64,000 bases of DNA from assembly GCF_018812025.1 (NCBI RefSeq), contig NC_063061.1, forward strand, positions 8,184,415-8,248,414, in the 5' to 3' direction. The stretch's first letter is position 1, and each line of letters opens with the position of its first letter. This stretch comes from Megalobrama amblycephala (taxonomy: Eukaryota > Chordata > Actinopteri > Cypriniformes > Xenocyprididae). The translations under genes were made by a program, and so were the position numbers. Of this stretch, positions 11,201 to 22,338 are shown one piece after another. A model generated the notes under the pieces. That model worked only from the letters and a program-made list of their open reading frames with translations, had not been told where the DNA came from and did no database searches.

Positions 11201-14200
11201 TTTCATTTTTGGGTGAACTAACCCTTTAACGCTACAGCCCGTCTGATATAGGTATAGAGGCATTTCACATGACTATGAGTGTGACATTGCTCATATATTT
11301 ACAAGTATATGATACAGCTTTCTTTCTTCAGGTCAATCATATATTTATGGGGGAAAAAATTTGTTTGAATGAGAAATGTGATATCTTTGTCACATTATCC
11401 TTTCTGGGACATGCTGGTCACTAGATTGATCTCTTTGAAGTGAAGCGTCAGATTCAGCTTCACCCTGAAGCCGCTTTGCTTGTCGGTTGGTCCTTATAAG
11501 GTCAGCTAACTCACTCTTAAAGGGTTAGTTCACCCAAAAATGAAAATTCTTTCATTTATTACTCACCCTCATGCCGTTCCACACCTGTAAGACCTTGGTT
11601 AATCTTCGGAACACAAATTAAGATATTTTAGTTGAAATCCGATGGCTCCGTGAGGCCTCCATAGGGAGCAATGACACGTCCTCTCTCAAGATCCATAAAG
11701 GTACTAAAAACATATCTAAATCAGTTCATGTGAGTTCAGTGGTTCAATATTAATATTATAAAGCAACGAGAATATTTTTTGAGCGCCAAAAAAACAAAAT
11801 AACGACTTATAAAGTGATGGCCGATTTCAAAACACTGCTTCAGGAAGCATCGGAGCACAAATGAATCAGTATGTCGAATCAGCTGTTCGGAGCGCCAAAG
11901 TCACGTGATTTCAGCCGTTGGCAGTTTGACACGTGATCCGAATCATGATTCGATACACTGATTCATTTATGCTCCGAATCTTCCTGAAGCAGTGTTTTGA
12001 AATCGGCCATCACTATGTAAGTCGTTATTTTGTTTTTTTGGCGCACCAAAAATATTCTCGTCACTTTATAATATTAATATTGAACCACTGTACTCACATG
12101 AACTGATTTAAATATGTTTTTAGTACATTTATGGATCTTGAGAGAGGACGTGTCATTGCTCCCTATGGAGGCCTCACGGATCCATCAGATTTCAACTAAA
12201 ATATCTTTATTTGTGTTCCGAAGATTTCTGAAGGTTTTACGGGTGTGGAACAGCATGAGAGTAAGTAATAAATGACAGAATTTTCTTTTTTGGGTGAACT
12301 ATCCCTTTAAAGTCAGTACCTTGCTGCCACCTACTGGTGCAATTTTGTTTTGTTTTTTAGTATATTATTATTTATCTATTTACCTTTTTTTGAATTTAAA
12401 GGGGTCATGAACTGCGTTGTTTTATAATGTTTCCTGGGGTGCACTTATAATGTTAGTATGCTTTTTACATCAAAAATTGTCATAATTGTCATAATTTACA
12501 ACCCTGATTTTAGCTCTCTTATTTGAACCCTCTGTTTTAAGGGGCGTGTCTGCTGGGAGATTTCAGTGTAAACACCCACTGCTGTGATTGGCTAACATCA
12601 TTTCATATGAAATAGCTCAGAAGTATTACTCTCTCAAAAACCTTTGAGAGAGCACATTTTTACTATTACAGCTCTCAAGGTGAACTAATCATGAAAAGTG
12701 TTGATTATAGCATTACATTTAGATCTATGGCATTATATTTAGATCGTGGCATGAAAGGTTGCAGTGATGAACATTGTAGCCGATCACAGACTTGTTGTTG
12801 AGCGCATGAATGCAGTGATCTCGTCATTTCAACTCAATTTTTTGCACACTAACGAATGCTTTCATCATAACTAACAGTGCAAACGCAGTATAACTGAGAG
12901 ATTCATTAAATAAAATGGGAGTTTTGACACGAGTCCAGAACTCAGCTACTGATAAACTCAAGCTGTTTGATTGACAGCTCCTGCGACTGTAAAGGGAGCG
13001 TTCTTTGATCGTTTTGTATATATAATTTAATCACCATTTAAATAATAGATTATTTTCATCCTACTAAGAGAAACAATGTGAAGTTGATCGTTTAGTCACT
13101 GGTATGATTTACTGACACATAGACAAAGAACATCTGACTGTACATGAATCATTACATATCAGATCAGGCATTAGTTACTTACATGTTGTCGCATTATTGT
13201 ATGAGTCCATAACGTAAAAGTCTGTTTGCAAAGCCTGCGCCAAAATGCGATTGATTTACCAAAGAATCCACAGTAAAATACTGAATACAAATAAATAAAG
13301 CTCAACTGAGACATTCACAGTGTAGAAAATAAATAACCATATTCCTAGCATTAGGATCCTTTGAAGGGTAATGTTATTTTAGCCCTGTATCGCTCTTCTC
13401 TCCTCCTTATCTCACTAACACGCCAGTGGGCGGGGCTAACGTTGCAATGATGAAGTAGGCGATGATTTCTTCTGTGGAGGCGGCGTTTCACAACAGTACT
13501 TGCACTTCTCTATTTTTACCTTCAGTGTACAGCCAGTTTTCCTTGCTTACCAGCACTTCCGACATCTTGCACGTACGGAAGCCCGCTGAACCCTCCCTTC
13601 TCCAGCAACATGTTTTGAACCGAGCATCGGGAGTACCGGCGCTTTTATTTTTCCACTTCAAGCACTGAAATTAGGCACATTCCAGGATCAGTCGTTATCA
13701 TGCACTTTCATCTTTAAAAAACTTTACAGACCTTTTACATTCACAAACGGCTATATTACACACTGCATGAAAGGTAATAATTGAAAAAGCATCTAAGGGG
13801 CAATTTAAAAAAAGCCTTTTGATTATGTCCTGCTGCAGCATCTACCATCAATGGGTAATACTGAAAAAACTTGAAAGAAAGAGACACTTGTCAAACCTCT
13901 TCTTGGGAAATGATCCAACTGGTGCATTCTCTGTTATTGAAAAACATAAAGACATAAGATGATTTAACTTTAGTGAGCTGAGTAACTCAAGCTTTTGTAT
14001 TTGATTTTCATTTAACAAATGAACTGTCCCATCATCATCCTCTCTTTCCTCTCTTTTGCTTTGACTCCTTTTGCTCTCCTTTTCTGTCAGAATCTATAAA
14101 TATCAGGCCCATGGCTATGCCTTCAGTTCAGTAGAAGAGCTGCTGCATTCTCTCGGGGGTTCAGGATTCATCAACATGACCCGCCGCTCTCTTTCCGAAT

Positions 14201-17200
14201 CTCTGTTAGAATTGGGCGTCTCCCAGCGCTTCATTGATGAAGTCATAGCCCCGATCATGAGGGTCAACTACGGCCAGAACATCAGCATCCCTGCATTTGT
14301 TGGTACGCGCATCATTTTCTTTATAGGTGTTAGAATTATACATATATACATCATACTTTTTAAAGCATTAAATTAAATTTATTTAAAGACATTTATGATG
14401 TTACAAAAGTTTTTTTTATTTCAAATGAACTTTCTATTCATCAAAGAATCATGAAAAAATGTATTTTGGTTTCCACAAAAAATTTAAGCAGTTATTAAGC
14501 AACTGTTAATTTAACACTGATAATAATAAGAAATGTTTCTTGAACAGAAAATCATATTAGAATGATTTCTGAAGGATCATGTGACACTGAAGACTGGAGT
14601 AATGATGCTGCTGAATAAATTACATTTTAAAATGTATTCAAATACAAAACACTTATTTTAAATTGTAATCATATTTTACAGTATTTCTGTTTTACTGTAT
14701 TTTTGATCAAATAAATGTAGCCTTGGTAAACATGAGGGACTTATTTTAAAAACATTCATCTCCAAACTTTTGAACCGTAGTGTATATTTTTATATAATGG
14801 TTTTATATAAACCATTTGTGTGAATCTTTAAATAATGTTAAAAAGTTAAACAAACTGATTTCTTAATGGTTTTTGGACAGAGTTCTGAGACTTTATATTG
14901 TATATCAAACTGTTTTACATCAAAGTTTTCATGATTTGGCACTTTTAATATCAAATGAGGCTACAGGAGAAGAGAAAGTTCTGAATGATCCTGGAACAAA
15001 ACATATAGTATAACACTATGTTGGTCATAAAATCATCAGGTCGTGTTAGTCGTCTTCTCGCCACCTGGTTTCATGTCTGTCCTGATGAGTCTCTTCTCTG
15101 TGACAGGTGCTGTGTCTCTAGCTGGTGCACAGGCCAATCTCTGGGCTGTTGAAGGAGGAAACAAGCTGGTTTGCTCGGGACTGCTTAAACTAGCAAAAGC
15201 TAATCTCATCCAGAGTCCAGTTACAACCATTAGCCTCCGATCAACAGGTATTCCACATAACCGTCAATTAAAAAAAAAAAAAACCTGTAAAGGTGTGTTC
15301 ATACTGATGGCCAAAACTACTGTTCTTGGCTAGTAGGAAATTCTAGTTGACTTCATTATCTGAAACATCTTCTCCCACATTGATAGTAGCCACAGTGGGT
15401 CAGTAGCCCAGTGGTCTCTGCCATTTTTGGGTCACTGACAAATAAGAGTGTCCATAAATAAATAAAAGGAAAAATCTTTAACTCTTTCCCTGTTCCCCAT
15501 TTTATTTTTAAGTTGCCCGTCAGTTTTTGATCATATTTGCAAAACTCTCAGGCCCCAGAATATTTTGTTGTATGAATATATAATCAGTCAGTATATCAAA
15601 AGAAAGAACAGAGCCTCTGATCTGGTCCTCTTCTGTCAAAAATGATCGAAAAATTGTACGTTTTGAAATTGTACTAATTTTTTTGCTTCATTGGAATGAC
15701 TTCTGTCGCATTAGCTATGTGAACACACAAAAAAAAGCATGGACATGATTCAGTTAAAGGGTCTGAAAAAAATAATCACACTTGGCTCCTTCGCGGTCAA
15801 AAATGACCGACATACAGCAGGAAATTAATGGGAAATTCGAAAAAATATGAAAACTCTGAGAATTTTTTGGTGGTACAAAATACAAATCCGCCACTGTGCA
15901 GAAAAAAGTGCGCAGCAATGAGAAGGTGACACTCTAAAATGTCCAAAGTGCAAAACAGACACATTCACCCCCCCCACACACATATATATGAACTAGCGCG
16001 ACTATAGCACAGAGCAAGTTCTTGCAAATGTGTGAAATTAAATCAATAATTCAGCCACAATGCAGTAAAAAACAAAAAGCAAGGAAGAGGTTACACAAGA
16101 GTACAAAACAGACACCCGCTCAAATATTGCACACATACAGAGATGCACACACATAACGCACTATTATACACACAAATTAACTTGTGTGGCTGTAACAATA
16201 CTGAGCTGGCATTCTGACGTAGAACTCAGTCTCTACAACATAAACAGCATAGGAAACTGACACAGAATAGAAGAAATTGTTGAATAAATAACTTAAGTTA
16301 TAAGTTAAGTTACTTTACATTGTCATCTTGCATTTATCCTCTATTAGTACAAGCCTGTTGCACTGGGCCCCATCCGAATGATGGCCAAAACTTACTGATG
16401 AGTTTTATGAAGTTTTTTGTACATCACACAAAAGATAAAGTGTTCGTTTCACCGTAAGAGCTGAATAAAACACAGTACAAGAAGTGCACATTAAAGTCTA
16501 ATCCATAAACACTCTCCCTTTCATTATCATCAGCGAATTACACAAAAACACAAGTTACAACTTACAGTAAACAAATATATACAACCCTTATGCCTTTTCA
16601 GGGGGTGCTTAATAAACTGGTAAGCTTTATATCCATAAAACAACTTGGATGAACTGTAATAAAGTGCGTGCTCTTCCCTTTATTACTGCTGTAACCGGTA
16701 AGGTCATTTGGTACTGATTCATCCTTGAGTAACAACTTTTTAACAAAACCTGTGTTTTGTATTGTCCCTTGGTATTGGCCCTCGTTAACAAAGCAGGCTG
16801 TTGTAAAATGATTTGCGCAGACATAAACGAATTTAGGTATATGGGGGCGCATTCCCTTCAAAAATAAAACTAATCCACCGCGTCTTCATCGGCGCAGATG
16901 TCAGGAGTTAATAAAAACTGTTATGTTCACTCCTACATCCATCAACAAAACGGTGGAAAATGGTGGACTAGGGCTGGGCGATATATCGCATGCGATTCTC
17001 ACGCGCATTTCGTCAGTAAAGTCGGTTCCCTGATTACCGCTAAATCGCCATCACCTGCTTTCAAATGGTGCGGCATTTAATAGACAGAGCCGTAGTTCAC
17101 TGACAAGCCATGCAATATCGCGTTCATTATCGAAGGCGATTCATCTGCGATATGAACGTGGCTTATGAACTACGGCTCTGGCTATTAAATGGCGCTCCAT

Positions 17201-20200
17201 TTGAAAGCAGGTGATGGCGATTTAGCGGTAATCAGGGAACCGGCTTTACTGACGAAATGCGCGTGAGAATCGCATGCGATATATCGCCCAGCCCTATGGT
17301 GGACTGTGTACAACTTGCTCAGGGCGGGGTCTGTGTAAATACGGCAGAGTATATCAGCAGTCGTGGGCAGGGCCTGTGCAAAGTGACGTCAGTTTGCCCA
17401 GAATCTGTGAACGGCTTGTTCTGAGACTCTGCTCATGATTTATGGGGATTAAAAAAAAGGAGTGGGTGGATTTTTATCATTATAGGGTGGTTGTGTTCAC
17501 ATACTGCCAACACACATTTATGTCCAAACATCATGTAAAAGTGAATTTTACATAATAGGTGCACTTTCTTAGTGTGAAAAACATCTTAAAGGGTTAGTTC
17601 ACCCAAAAATGAAAATTCTGTCATTAATTACTCACCCTCATGCCGTTCCACACCCGTAAGACGTTCGTTAATCTTCGAAACACAAATTAAGATATTTTTG
17701 TTGAAATCCGATGACTCAGTGAGGCCTGCATAGCCAGCAATGACATTTCCTCTCTCAAGATCCATTAATGTACTAAAAACATATTTAAATCGGTTCATGT
17801 GAGTACAGTGGTTCAATATTAATATTATAAAGCGGCGAGAATATTTTTGGTGTGCCAAAAAAACAAAATAACGACTTATATAGTGATGGCCGATTTCAAA
17901 ACACTGCTTCAGGAAACTTCGGAGCGTTATGAATCAGCGTATCGAATCATGATTCAGATCACCTGTGAAACCACCAAACTGCTGAAATCACCAAACTGCT
18001 GAAATCACGTGACTTTGGCGCTTCGAACAGCTGATTCGACACGCTGATTCATTATGCTCCAAAGCTTCCTGAAGCAGTGTTTTGAAATCGGCCATCACTA
18101 TATAAAAAATAAGTCACTATACCAAAAATAATCTCATCACTTTATAATATTAATATTGAACCACTGAACTCACATGAACTGATTTAGATGTGTTTTTAGT
18201 ACCTTTATAGATCTTGAGAGAGGAAATGTCATTGCTTGAAAGCCATCGGATTTCAACAAAAATATCTTAATTTGTGTTCTGAAGATGAACGAAGGTCTTA
18301 CGGGTGTGGAACGGCATGAGGGTGAGTAATAAATGACAGAATTTTCATTTTTGGGTGAACTAACCCTTTAATAATCTAAAGAACCTTGAAAGATCTTTGT
18401 CCAGTGGAAAGCTTCTATGAATGTTAAAGGTTCTTTATGTCCATGTTCACACTGTCAGTTTTTGGGATTGACAACCACAGTTACTTACAGGTCTAAGTCT
18501 CGAAATGTCCCGTTCACACATCAACTTACAGTAGCGTCTCAAATACTGTCTGTATGAATGTGCAACAGGAGTAAAACCTGTATTCTCTTACTATTAACCA
18601 TAGCGACAGTAACCAAAGTAATATCAAAGATGGCGACATCCATAAAATTGAAAAGTCTTATCACTTTTGACAGGACAGAGTCCAGCCGCGAGTTCATTTA
18701 TCAAAACTTCATTAAAGGTGCCCTAGAATTAAAAATTGAATTTATCTTGGCATAGTTGAATAACAAGAGTTCAGTACATGGAAATGACATACAGTGAGTC
18801 TCAAACCCCATTGTTTCCTCCTTCTTATATAAATCTCATTTGTTTAAAAGAGGCGAATCTCAACATAACACTGACTGTTACGTAACAGTCGGGGTGTACG
18901 CCCCCAATATTTGCATATGCCAGCTCATGTTCAAGGAATTACACAAGGGCAGCCAGTAGTAACGTCTGGATCTGTGCACAGCTGAATCATCAGACTAGGT
19001 AAGCAAGCAAGAACAACAGCGAAAAATGGCAGATGGAGCGATAATAACTGACGTGATCCAGTTATTATCCAGTACATGATATTTTTAGTGATATTTGTAA
19101 ACTGTCTTTCTAAATGTTTTGTTAGCATGTTGCTAATGTACTGTTAAATGTGGTTAAAGTTACCATTGTTTCTTATTGTATTCACGGAGACAAGAGCCGT
19201 CGTTATTTTCATTATTAAACACTTGCAGTCTGTATAATTCATAAACGCAACTTCATTCTTTATAAATCTCTCCAACAGTGTAGCATTAGCCGTTAGCCAT
19301 GGATCACAGCCTCAAATTCATTCAGAATCAAATGTAAACATCCGAATAAATACAATACTCACATAATCCGAAGCATGCATGCATGCAGCATGCATGACGA
19401 ACACTTTGTAAAGATCCATTTTGAGGGTTATATTAGCTGTGTAAACTTTGATAAGGCAAACGCGAGCTCCGTGGGCAGGGAGCGTGAGTATTTAAAGGGG
19501 CCGCAACCTGAATCGGCGCATTTCTAATTATGCCCCAAAATAGGCAGTTAAAAAAATTAATCAAAAAAAATCTATGGGGTATTTTGAGCTGAAACTTCAC
19601 AGACACATTCAGGGGACACCTTAGACTTATATTACATCTTGTAAAAAAACGTTCGATGGCACCTTTAACCGACAGCAGCTTTAATCTCACCTCCTTTGCA
19701 GTTTCTCGCGCATGACACGGCATTTGAGTCACGCATAGAACACAAAACTGATGGGAGCGGCTCCGGTGAAGAATAGTTACTGGATTTAAAATCTGCAGAT
19801 GACACACAGCTCATATCTCCCTAGCCGTAAGTTACTGAAAGTGAAACCACACATGAATCTCCTTAGCATAGCGTCTCTCTCGCACTGTATGAAGTGACAG
19901 ACAACTAGTTGTCCAGTCCTGTTCCGTTCACACAGCGCAAATTTTCTGAGAATGCGGTTGTGAGTCCTGAAAATGTACGGGTGTGAGTTCGGTTATAGAA
20001 TGCGGTTGTCACTCCCGTAAATAAAACTGTGATGTATGTGAACGTAACCTAGGGCTGTGCCGATAAACGATATCATATCGAATGGCGATAAAATATATGT
20101 CGATAACGATGATAAGCTCTAGGCATTTTTACTTGATATGGATTAATATAAGAGCCAATCATACAGCAGAAATAGGCGACAACAGCCAATCAGCGTGCAG

Positions 20201-22338
20201 CTTTTAACATTCACGTCAAAGAACAAAGTCAATTTCCTATGGCACTTTGCAAAGCAAACTCAACACAAAGATGACAAAAATGAGTGTAAGCAGCGACGAA
20301 AGTGAAACTAAGTTATTATCCAAAAATGATGAAATTGCCTACAAAAAAGGTAGCACAAATTCAGTTATATGGAATTGGTTTGGTTATTTGAAAAGTGACC
20401 AGGCGCGGATTAAAACTATTTGTAAAATATGTCGTTGGACGGTGAAAAACAAGACTGGCAACACAACCAACCTATTCCATCACAGTGCTTCCCACACATA
20501 GACTTTACTTGGGCATGCCGCCCAGGTATATTAATGGCCACTCAAGTGTATTTGGAGACACATTTATGCTTTTATTATTTTTATCCTCTCATACTTTTGT
20601 ATCCGCCCAATATAATGTAACCATCCACGATCGATTAACTAGTGGAAAATCTTCCCTCACCCTACGTGTTTCATACCTGCTCGTTATGTGTGCGTCAGCA
20701 CTGTTTACTTCCGCTGACATTCCCACGTGCGCTGTAGAGATGCGGTGGATATTTCACAAAGAGCGCTGCAAGTTGCAGTGTCACAAGGTGGCGCTGTTGC
20801 GCGTTCTACACTTCCACAGGCTCGCGCAACACTTCAGACTGCTTCAAAGTGATTTTCAGTTAATGAAAAGTGCAGATTTATGCCAAGCGATTGCTAATGA
20901 ACTCAAGTTGATGAATTATTTTTTATTATTTTTGCCATATCGCCCAACCCTAATGTAACCATATTAAGCACTCAATTACATGACTGACAACCGTATTCTG
21001 TTGCTGTGTGAACATGGCCTATGGAACCATTGATGCCAATAAAGAACCTTTTTTTTTTTTTAAGAGTTTTCCCTGCAACCCGTGTTTTCACTTGTATGCG
21101 GTAGGGGTGCTGTTACGGATCTTCTGAAATAGTACAGCATCCCCGGATCCAAAAACAAGCAAAGAAGATGATCTGCATAAACCAGAAAGAGCGGATAGAA
21201 GTTGTTTAGGCACATATAAGCTAAGGTGATCACCAAACATTCAACGGCATATAGATCAAAACTGCTTAATGTTATCGAATGAAATGTCGAAACTAGGGTT
21301 GTCACAAGTACTGTCACTGATAATGAAATTTAAAAAATGTGATGATACCAGCATTTCCCCCTAGCATTTTGAGTGCTGTTGAGCAGGTTCGTAAACACCT
21401 CTGATTGGCCATTGTGTTCACACGCTCACCAGATATGTCTGTGATTGGCTACAGTGATCACTTCAAAAACATGTTGTAAATAGACATCTTTGACGCTCTT
21501 CACTGAGCGCTTACACAGATACACACGGGAATGTTTGAAAGCAGGCGTCTATCAGCGGATCCTGGGGAAAGAGTTAATGACTATGCTGCTTTGTCACTAA
21601 ACAACACTGCCAGTGTGAACGCACCTTAAAAATGTGGTGGTTGTATTGAATGATAAATTAAACTGTTTTCCCTCAGGAGATGACCACCAGTATGAGCTCA
21701 CTTACGACTCTCAAAATGAGAAGTCATCGGAGCTCTATGACATTGTAGTAGTTGCGACGCCTCTCCAGCAAAACGTCAACTCGGGAATCTCATTCCAGGG
21801 CTTTGAGCCACAACTCCCAGAAATGCCGGGCTCCTACCACCAAACTGTGGCCTCTGTCATCCACGGCTACCTAAATTGCACCTACTTCGGCTTCCCCGAC
21901 CCAAAGCTATTTCCGTTTTCAAGCATCCTTACTACAGACACTCCTGGACTTTTCTTCAACAGCGCTGCCAGCGTCTGTCCGGTCAACATAACTTCCGGAT
22001 TCCGCAGAAAACAGCCACAGGAGGCCGGAGTTTACAAGGTCTTTTCCCCAAAACCTCTGGAGAAGAATGAGCTGAAGACCCTTTTTAAGTCCTACTACTC
22101 AGTGCAGGTCACAGATTGGTTGGCGTACCCTCATTATGGAAGCACCCAGGGTTTGCCTCAGGTGGTGCTGCACGATAACTTGTACTTCCTCAATGGAATC
22201 GAATGGGCTGGAAGTGCGATGGAAATGAGCTCGGTGGCAGCTAAGAATATAGCTCTGTTGGCCTACCACCGCTGGAATAGACAACTGGAAATGATTGATC
22301 AGAAAGACCTCATGCACAAAGTGAAGACAGAATTGTGA
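5205..22338 (+). CDS. pcyox1: Prenylcysteine oxidase, complete six-exon gene (496 aa)
   Basis: The family oxidises the thioether of prenylcysteine, released when prenylated proteins are degraded in lysosomes, using FAD and oxygen and giving free cysteine, an isoprenoid aldehyde and hydrogen peroxide. Six exons join in frame (5205-5298, 5387-5593, 9511-9685, 14091-14302, 15107-15247, 21677-22338) to 496 codons and TGA; all introns are GT-AG. Seen in the protein: hydrophobic signal peptide (about residues 4-16); FAD-binding GAGIGG (35-40); acidic end of the second strand VFEK (59-62) followed by GGRLAT (66-71); FVGAVSL and [15 protein letters not shown] in the middle; C-terminal [14 protein letters not shown] and the tail MHKVKTEL. 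N-glycosylation sequons occur (INMT, LNCT, VNIT). Length matches the family (about 500 aa). The ATG at 5205 begins the signal peptide; the frame upstream lacks an ATG. The paralogue pcyox1l cannot be excluded, but the C-terminal KTEL-type tail and overall similarity favour pcyox1. Confidence 0.93.
5387..5593 (+). CDS. pcyox1: pcyox1 exon 2: FAD-binding N-terminus
   Basis: Acceptor TTTGCAG| at 5386. The split codon gives [11 protein letters not shown] across the junction, the dinucleotide-binding fold. It continues through [13 protein letters not shown] and [18 protein letters not shown], the family's conserved GGS-I-H block. Donor CTGG|GTTAGT; phase 1. Confidence 0.95.
5719..6497. repeat. Foldback MITE, AAAGGGTTAGTTCACC family, full-length copy in intron 2
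   Basis: About 779 bp flanked by TTAA, with inverted termini. The arms pair over much of their length: ACACTGCTTCAGGAAGCTTC on the left side mirrors CTTGCTGAAGCAGTGTTTTG on the right, around an ATCATGATTCGGATCACGTG centre. No transposase is encoded. Lies 126 bases after the exon 2 donor. Confidence 0.9.
6501..6717 (+). repeat. Partner of the inverted repeat at 3961-4190
   Basis: From CCTGTTTTCAGTCCCAC to GTTATGAATAAGCTG. Reverse complement of 3961-4190. The following bases to about 7390 (ending CTTCAGTGGGCCTTTAAG) may belong to the same larger element, but I could not define its ends. Confidence 0.8.
6718..8796. other. Intron 2 remainder, no gene
   Basis: Non-coding, AT-rich. It includes a probable decayed DNA-element segment around 7820-8340 (GTTCCAAATTATTATGCAA). 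No exon-like segment between pcyox1 exons 2 and 3 was seen. Confidence 0.5.
8797..9299. repeat. Foldback MITE, AAAGGGTTAGTTCACC family, variant interior
   Basis: Typical left end AAAGGGTTAGTTCACCCAAA. The right end is eroded (GTGTGAACTAACCCTAAAC). The interior (CTCCATTGACAGCC...AGCTGTCAATGG) differs from the other copies and is itself palindromic. It ends about 210 bases before exon 3. Confidence 0.8.
9511..9685 (+). CDS. pcyox1: pcyox1 exon 3
   Basis: Acceptor CCGTCCGCAG| at 9510, donor ATGAG|GTGAGG. Encodes residues 101-159, with [18 protein letters not shown] and [18 protein letters not shown], the family's conserved Trp-rich segment. Both junctions complete codons in frame. Confidence 0.95.
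9686..10531. other. Intron 3, first part
   Basis: No exon. 10320-10460 contains GGTGCTTAAAGTGCTTGAAG-type sequence common in fish intergenic DNA. No defined element ends. Confidence 0.45.
10532..11227. repeat. Foldback MITE, AAAGGGTTAGTTTACC copy in intron 3
   Basis: Starts TTAAAGGGTTAGTTTACCC and ends GGGTGAACTAACCCTTTAA. The central palindrome pairs GCTTCAGGAAGCTTCGGAGC with GCTCCAAAGCTTCCTGAAGC. Confidence 0.9.
11519..12308. repeat. Foldback MITE, second copy in intron 3 (790 bp)
   Basis: Same family and length class as 5719-6497, with TTAA flanks. It lies only about 290 bases after the copy at 10532-11227. Confidence 0.9.
12398..13805. repeat. DNA element related to 62281-63579
   Basis: The left end reads TTAAAGGGGTCATGAACTG. 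Near the right end, TACACACTGCATGAAAGGTA matches the right side of the element at 62281-63579 (TACACACTGTATGAAATGTA). No transposase frame is seen. Ends are approximate. The frame 13462-13668 inside it lacks homology I recognise and is treated as chance. Confidence 0.5.
14091..14302 (+). CDS. pcyox1: pcyox1 exon 4
   Basis: Acceptor has a long pyrimidine tract ending TTTCTGTCAG|. Encodes residues 159-230, including [20 protein letters not shown], an INMT glycosylation sequon and the conserved [11 protein letters not shown] block. Donor TTGTTG|GTACGC. Confidence 0.95.
14375..14790 (+). repeat. Common fish interspersed repeat (ATGATTTCTGAAGGATCATG family)
   Basis: Contains GATTTCTGAAGGATCATGTG, ACTGAAGACTGGAGTAATGA and ATAAATGTAGCCTTGGTAAA, words that recur in cyprinid DNA. 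An inverted, more decayed copy lies at 22960-23222 beyond the gene. Non-coding; intron 4. Confidence 0.65.
15107..15247 (+). CDS. pcyox1: pcyox1 exon 5
   Basis: Acceptor TGTGACAG|, donor AACAG|GTATTC. Encodes residues 230-277: [20 protein letters not shown] then LVCSGLL, with Cys252 in the strongly conserved [11 protein letters not shown] motif. Confidence 0.95.
15248..16968. other. Intron 5, first part
   Basis: No exon seen. 16198-16286 (GCTGGCATTCTGACGTAGAA through AATTGTTGAATAA) matches 59005-59120 (GTTGGCATTCTGATGTAGAA), a dispersed repeat of unknown family. 15970-16000 has a short C-run followed by CA/TA dinucleotides. Confidence 0.5.
16969..17296. mobile_element. 328-bp near-palindromic hAT-type MITE with perfect 8-bp TSD
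   Basis: The target duplication TGGTGGAC is present at 16961-16968 and 17297-17304. The element starts TAGGGCTGGGCGATATATCG and ends with its reverse complement. The arms pair almost throughout (about 150 bases each), around a centre near AATATCGCGTTCATTATCGA. An 8-bp duplication and TAGGG termini are hallmarks of the hAT superfamily. High arm identity and an intact duplication suggest a fairly recent insertion into intron 5 of pcyox1. Confidence 0.92.
17588..18369. repeat. Foldback MITE, AAAGGGTTAGTTCACC family, intron 5
   Basis: Long form (782 bp) with TTAA ends. It contains a tandem duplication CCAAACTGCTGAAATCA at its centre (about 17972-18007), which is not in the other copies. Confidence 0.9.
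18714..19666. mobile_element. DNA element with AAAGGTGCC termini, intron 5
   Basis: The left end AAAGGTGCCCTAGAATTAAA and right end GATGGCACCTTT form terminal inverted repeats, with TTAA at both flanks. The interior has a CTGTTACGTAACAG palindrome near 18868. No transposase recognised. The minus-strand frame overlapping 19433-19807 crosses the element end and is not credible as a gene. Confidence 0.7.
20050..20952 (+). mobile_element. 903-bp hAT element remnant encoding a BED zinc finger
   Basis: Termini TAGGGCTGTGCCGATA and TATCGCCCAACCCTA are inverted. The flanks ACGTAACC (20042-20049) and ATGTAACC (20953-20960) match at 7 of 8 bases, the hAT duplication size. It encodes only the N-terminal DNA-binding part of a transposase (next entry); the catalytic and dimerisation domains are missing, so it is an internally deleted, non-autonomous copy. 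Confidence 0.88.
20271..20501 (+). pseudogene. BED-type zinc finger fragment of a hAT transposase
   Basis: From ATG 20271 a 76-codon frame ([14 protein letters not shown]...) gives [14 protein letters not shown], then CKIC and a closing [12 protein letters not shown]. This is the BED finger pattern (aromatic Trp/Phe, Cys-x2-Cys, His pair, with the NTTNL-HH context) found at the N-terminus of hAT transposases and ZBED proteins. The frame stops directly after the finger. With the hAT termini around it, it is a decayed transposase start and not a host gene; I cannot tell whether it is expressed. Confidence 0.75.
20953..21676. other. Intron 5, last part
   Basis: No exon other than exon 6 follows. 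At 21296, TAGGGTTGTCACAAGTACTG could be another hAT left end, without a matching right end found. The frame 21060-21317 (minus) has no recognisable homology. Confidence 0.45.
21677..22338 (+). CDS. pcyox1: pcyox1 exon 6 (terminal coding exon)
   Basis: Acceptor TTTTCCCTCAG|. Encodes residues 277-496 and the TGA stop. It carries the [13 protein letters not shown] strand closing the FAD site, the LAYPHYGST block, [15 protein letters not shown] and the tail [15 protein letters not shown]. Sequons LNCT and VNIT are present. It is preceded by a 6.4-kb intron holding several transposons. Confidence 0.95.

Noticed and set aside
16969..17296. Possibility of a structured RNA gene
   Set aside because: The palindrome is fully explained by a hAT-type MITE with terminal repeats and an 8-bp duplication.
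19433..19807. 124-codon minus-strand frame
   Set aside because: Crosses the terminus of a DNA element and lacks any recognisable domain.
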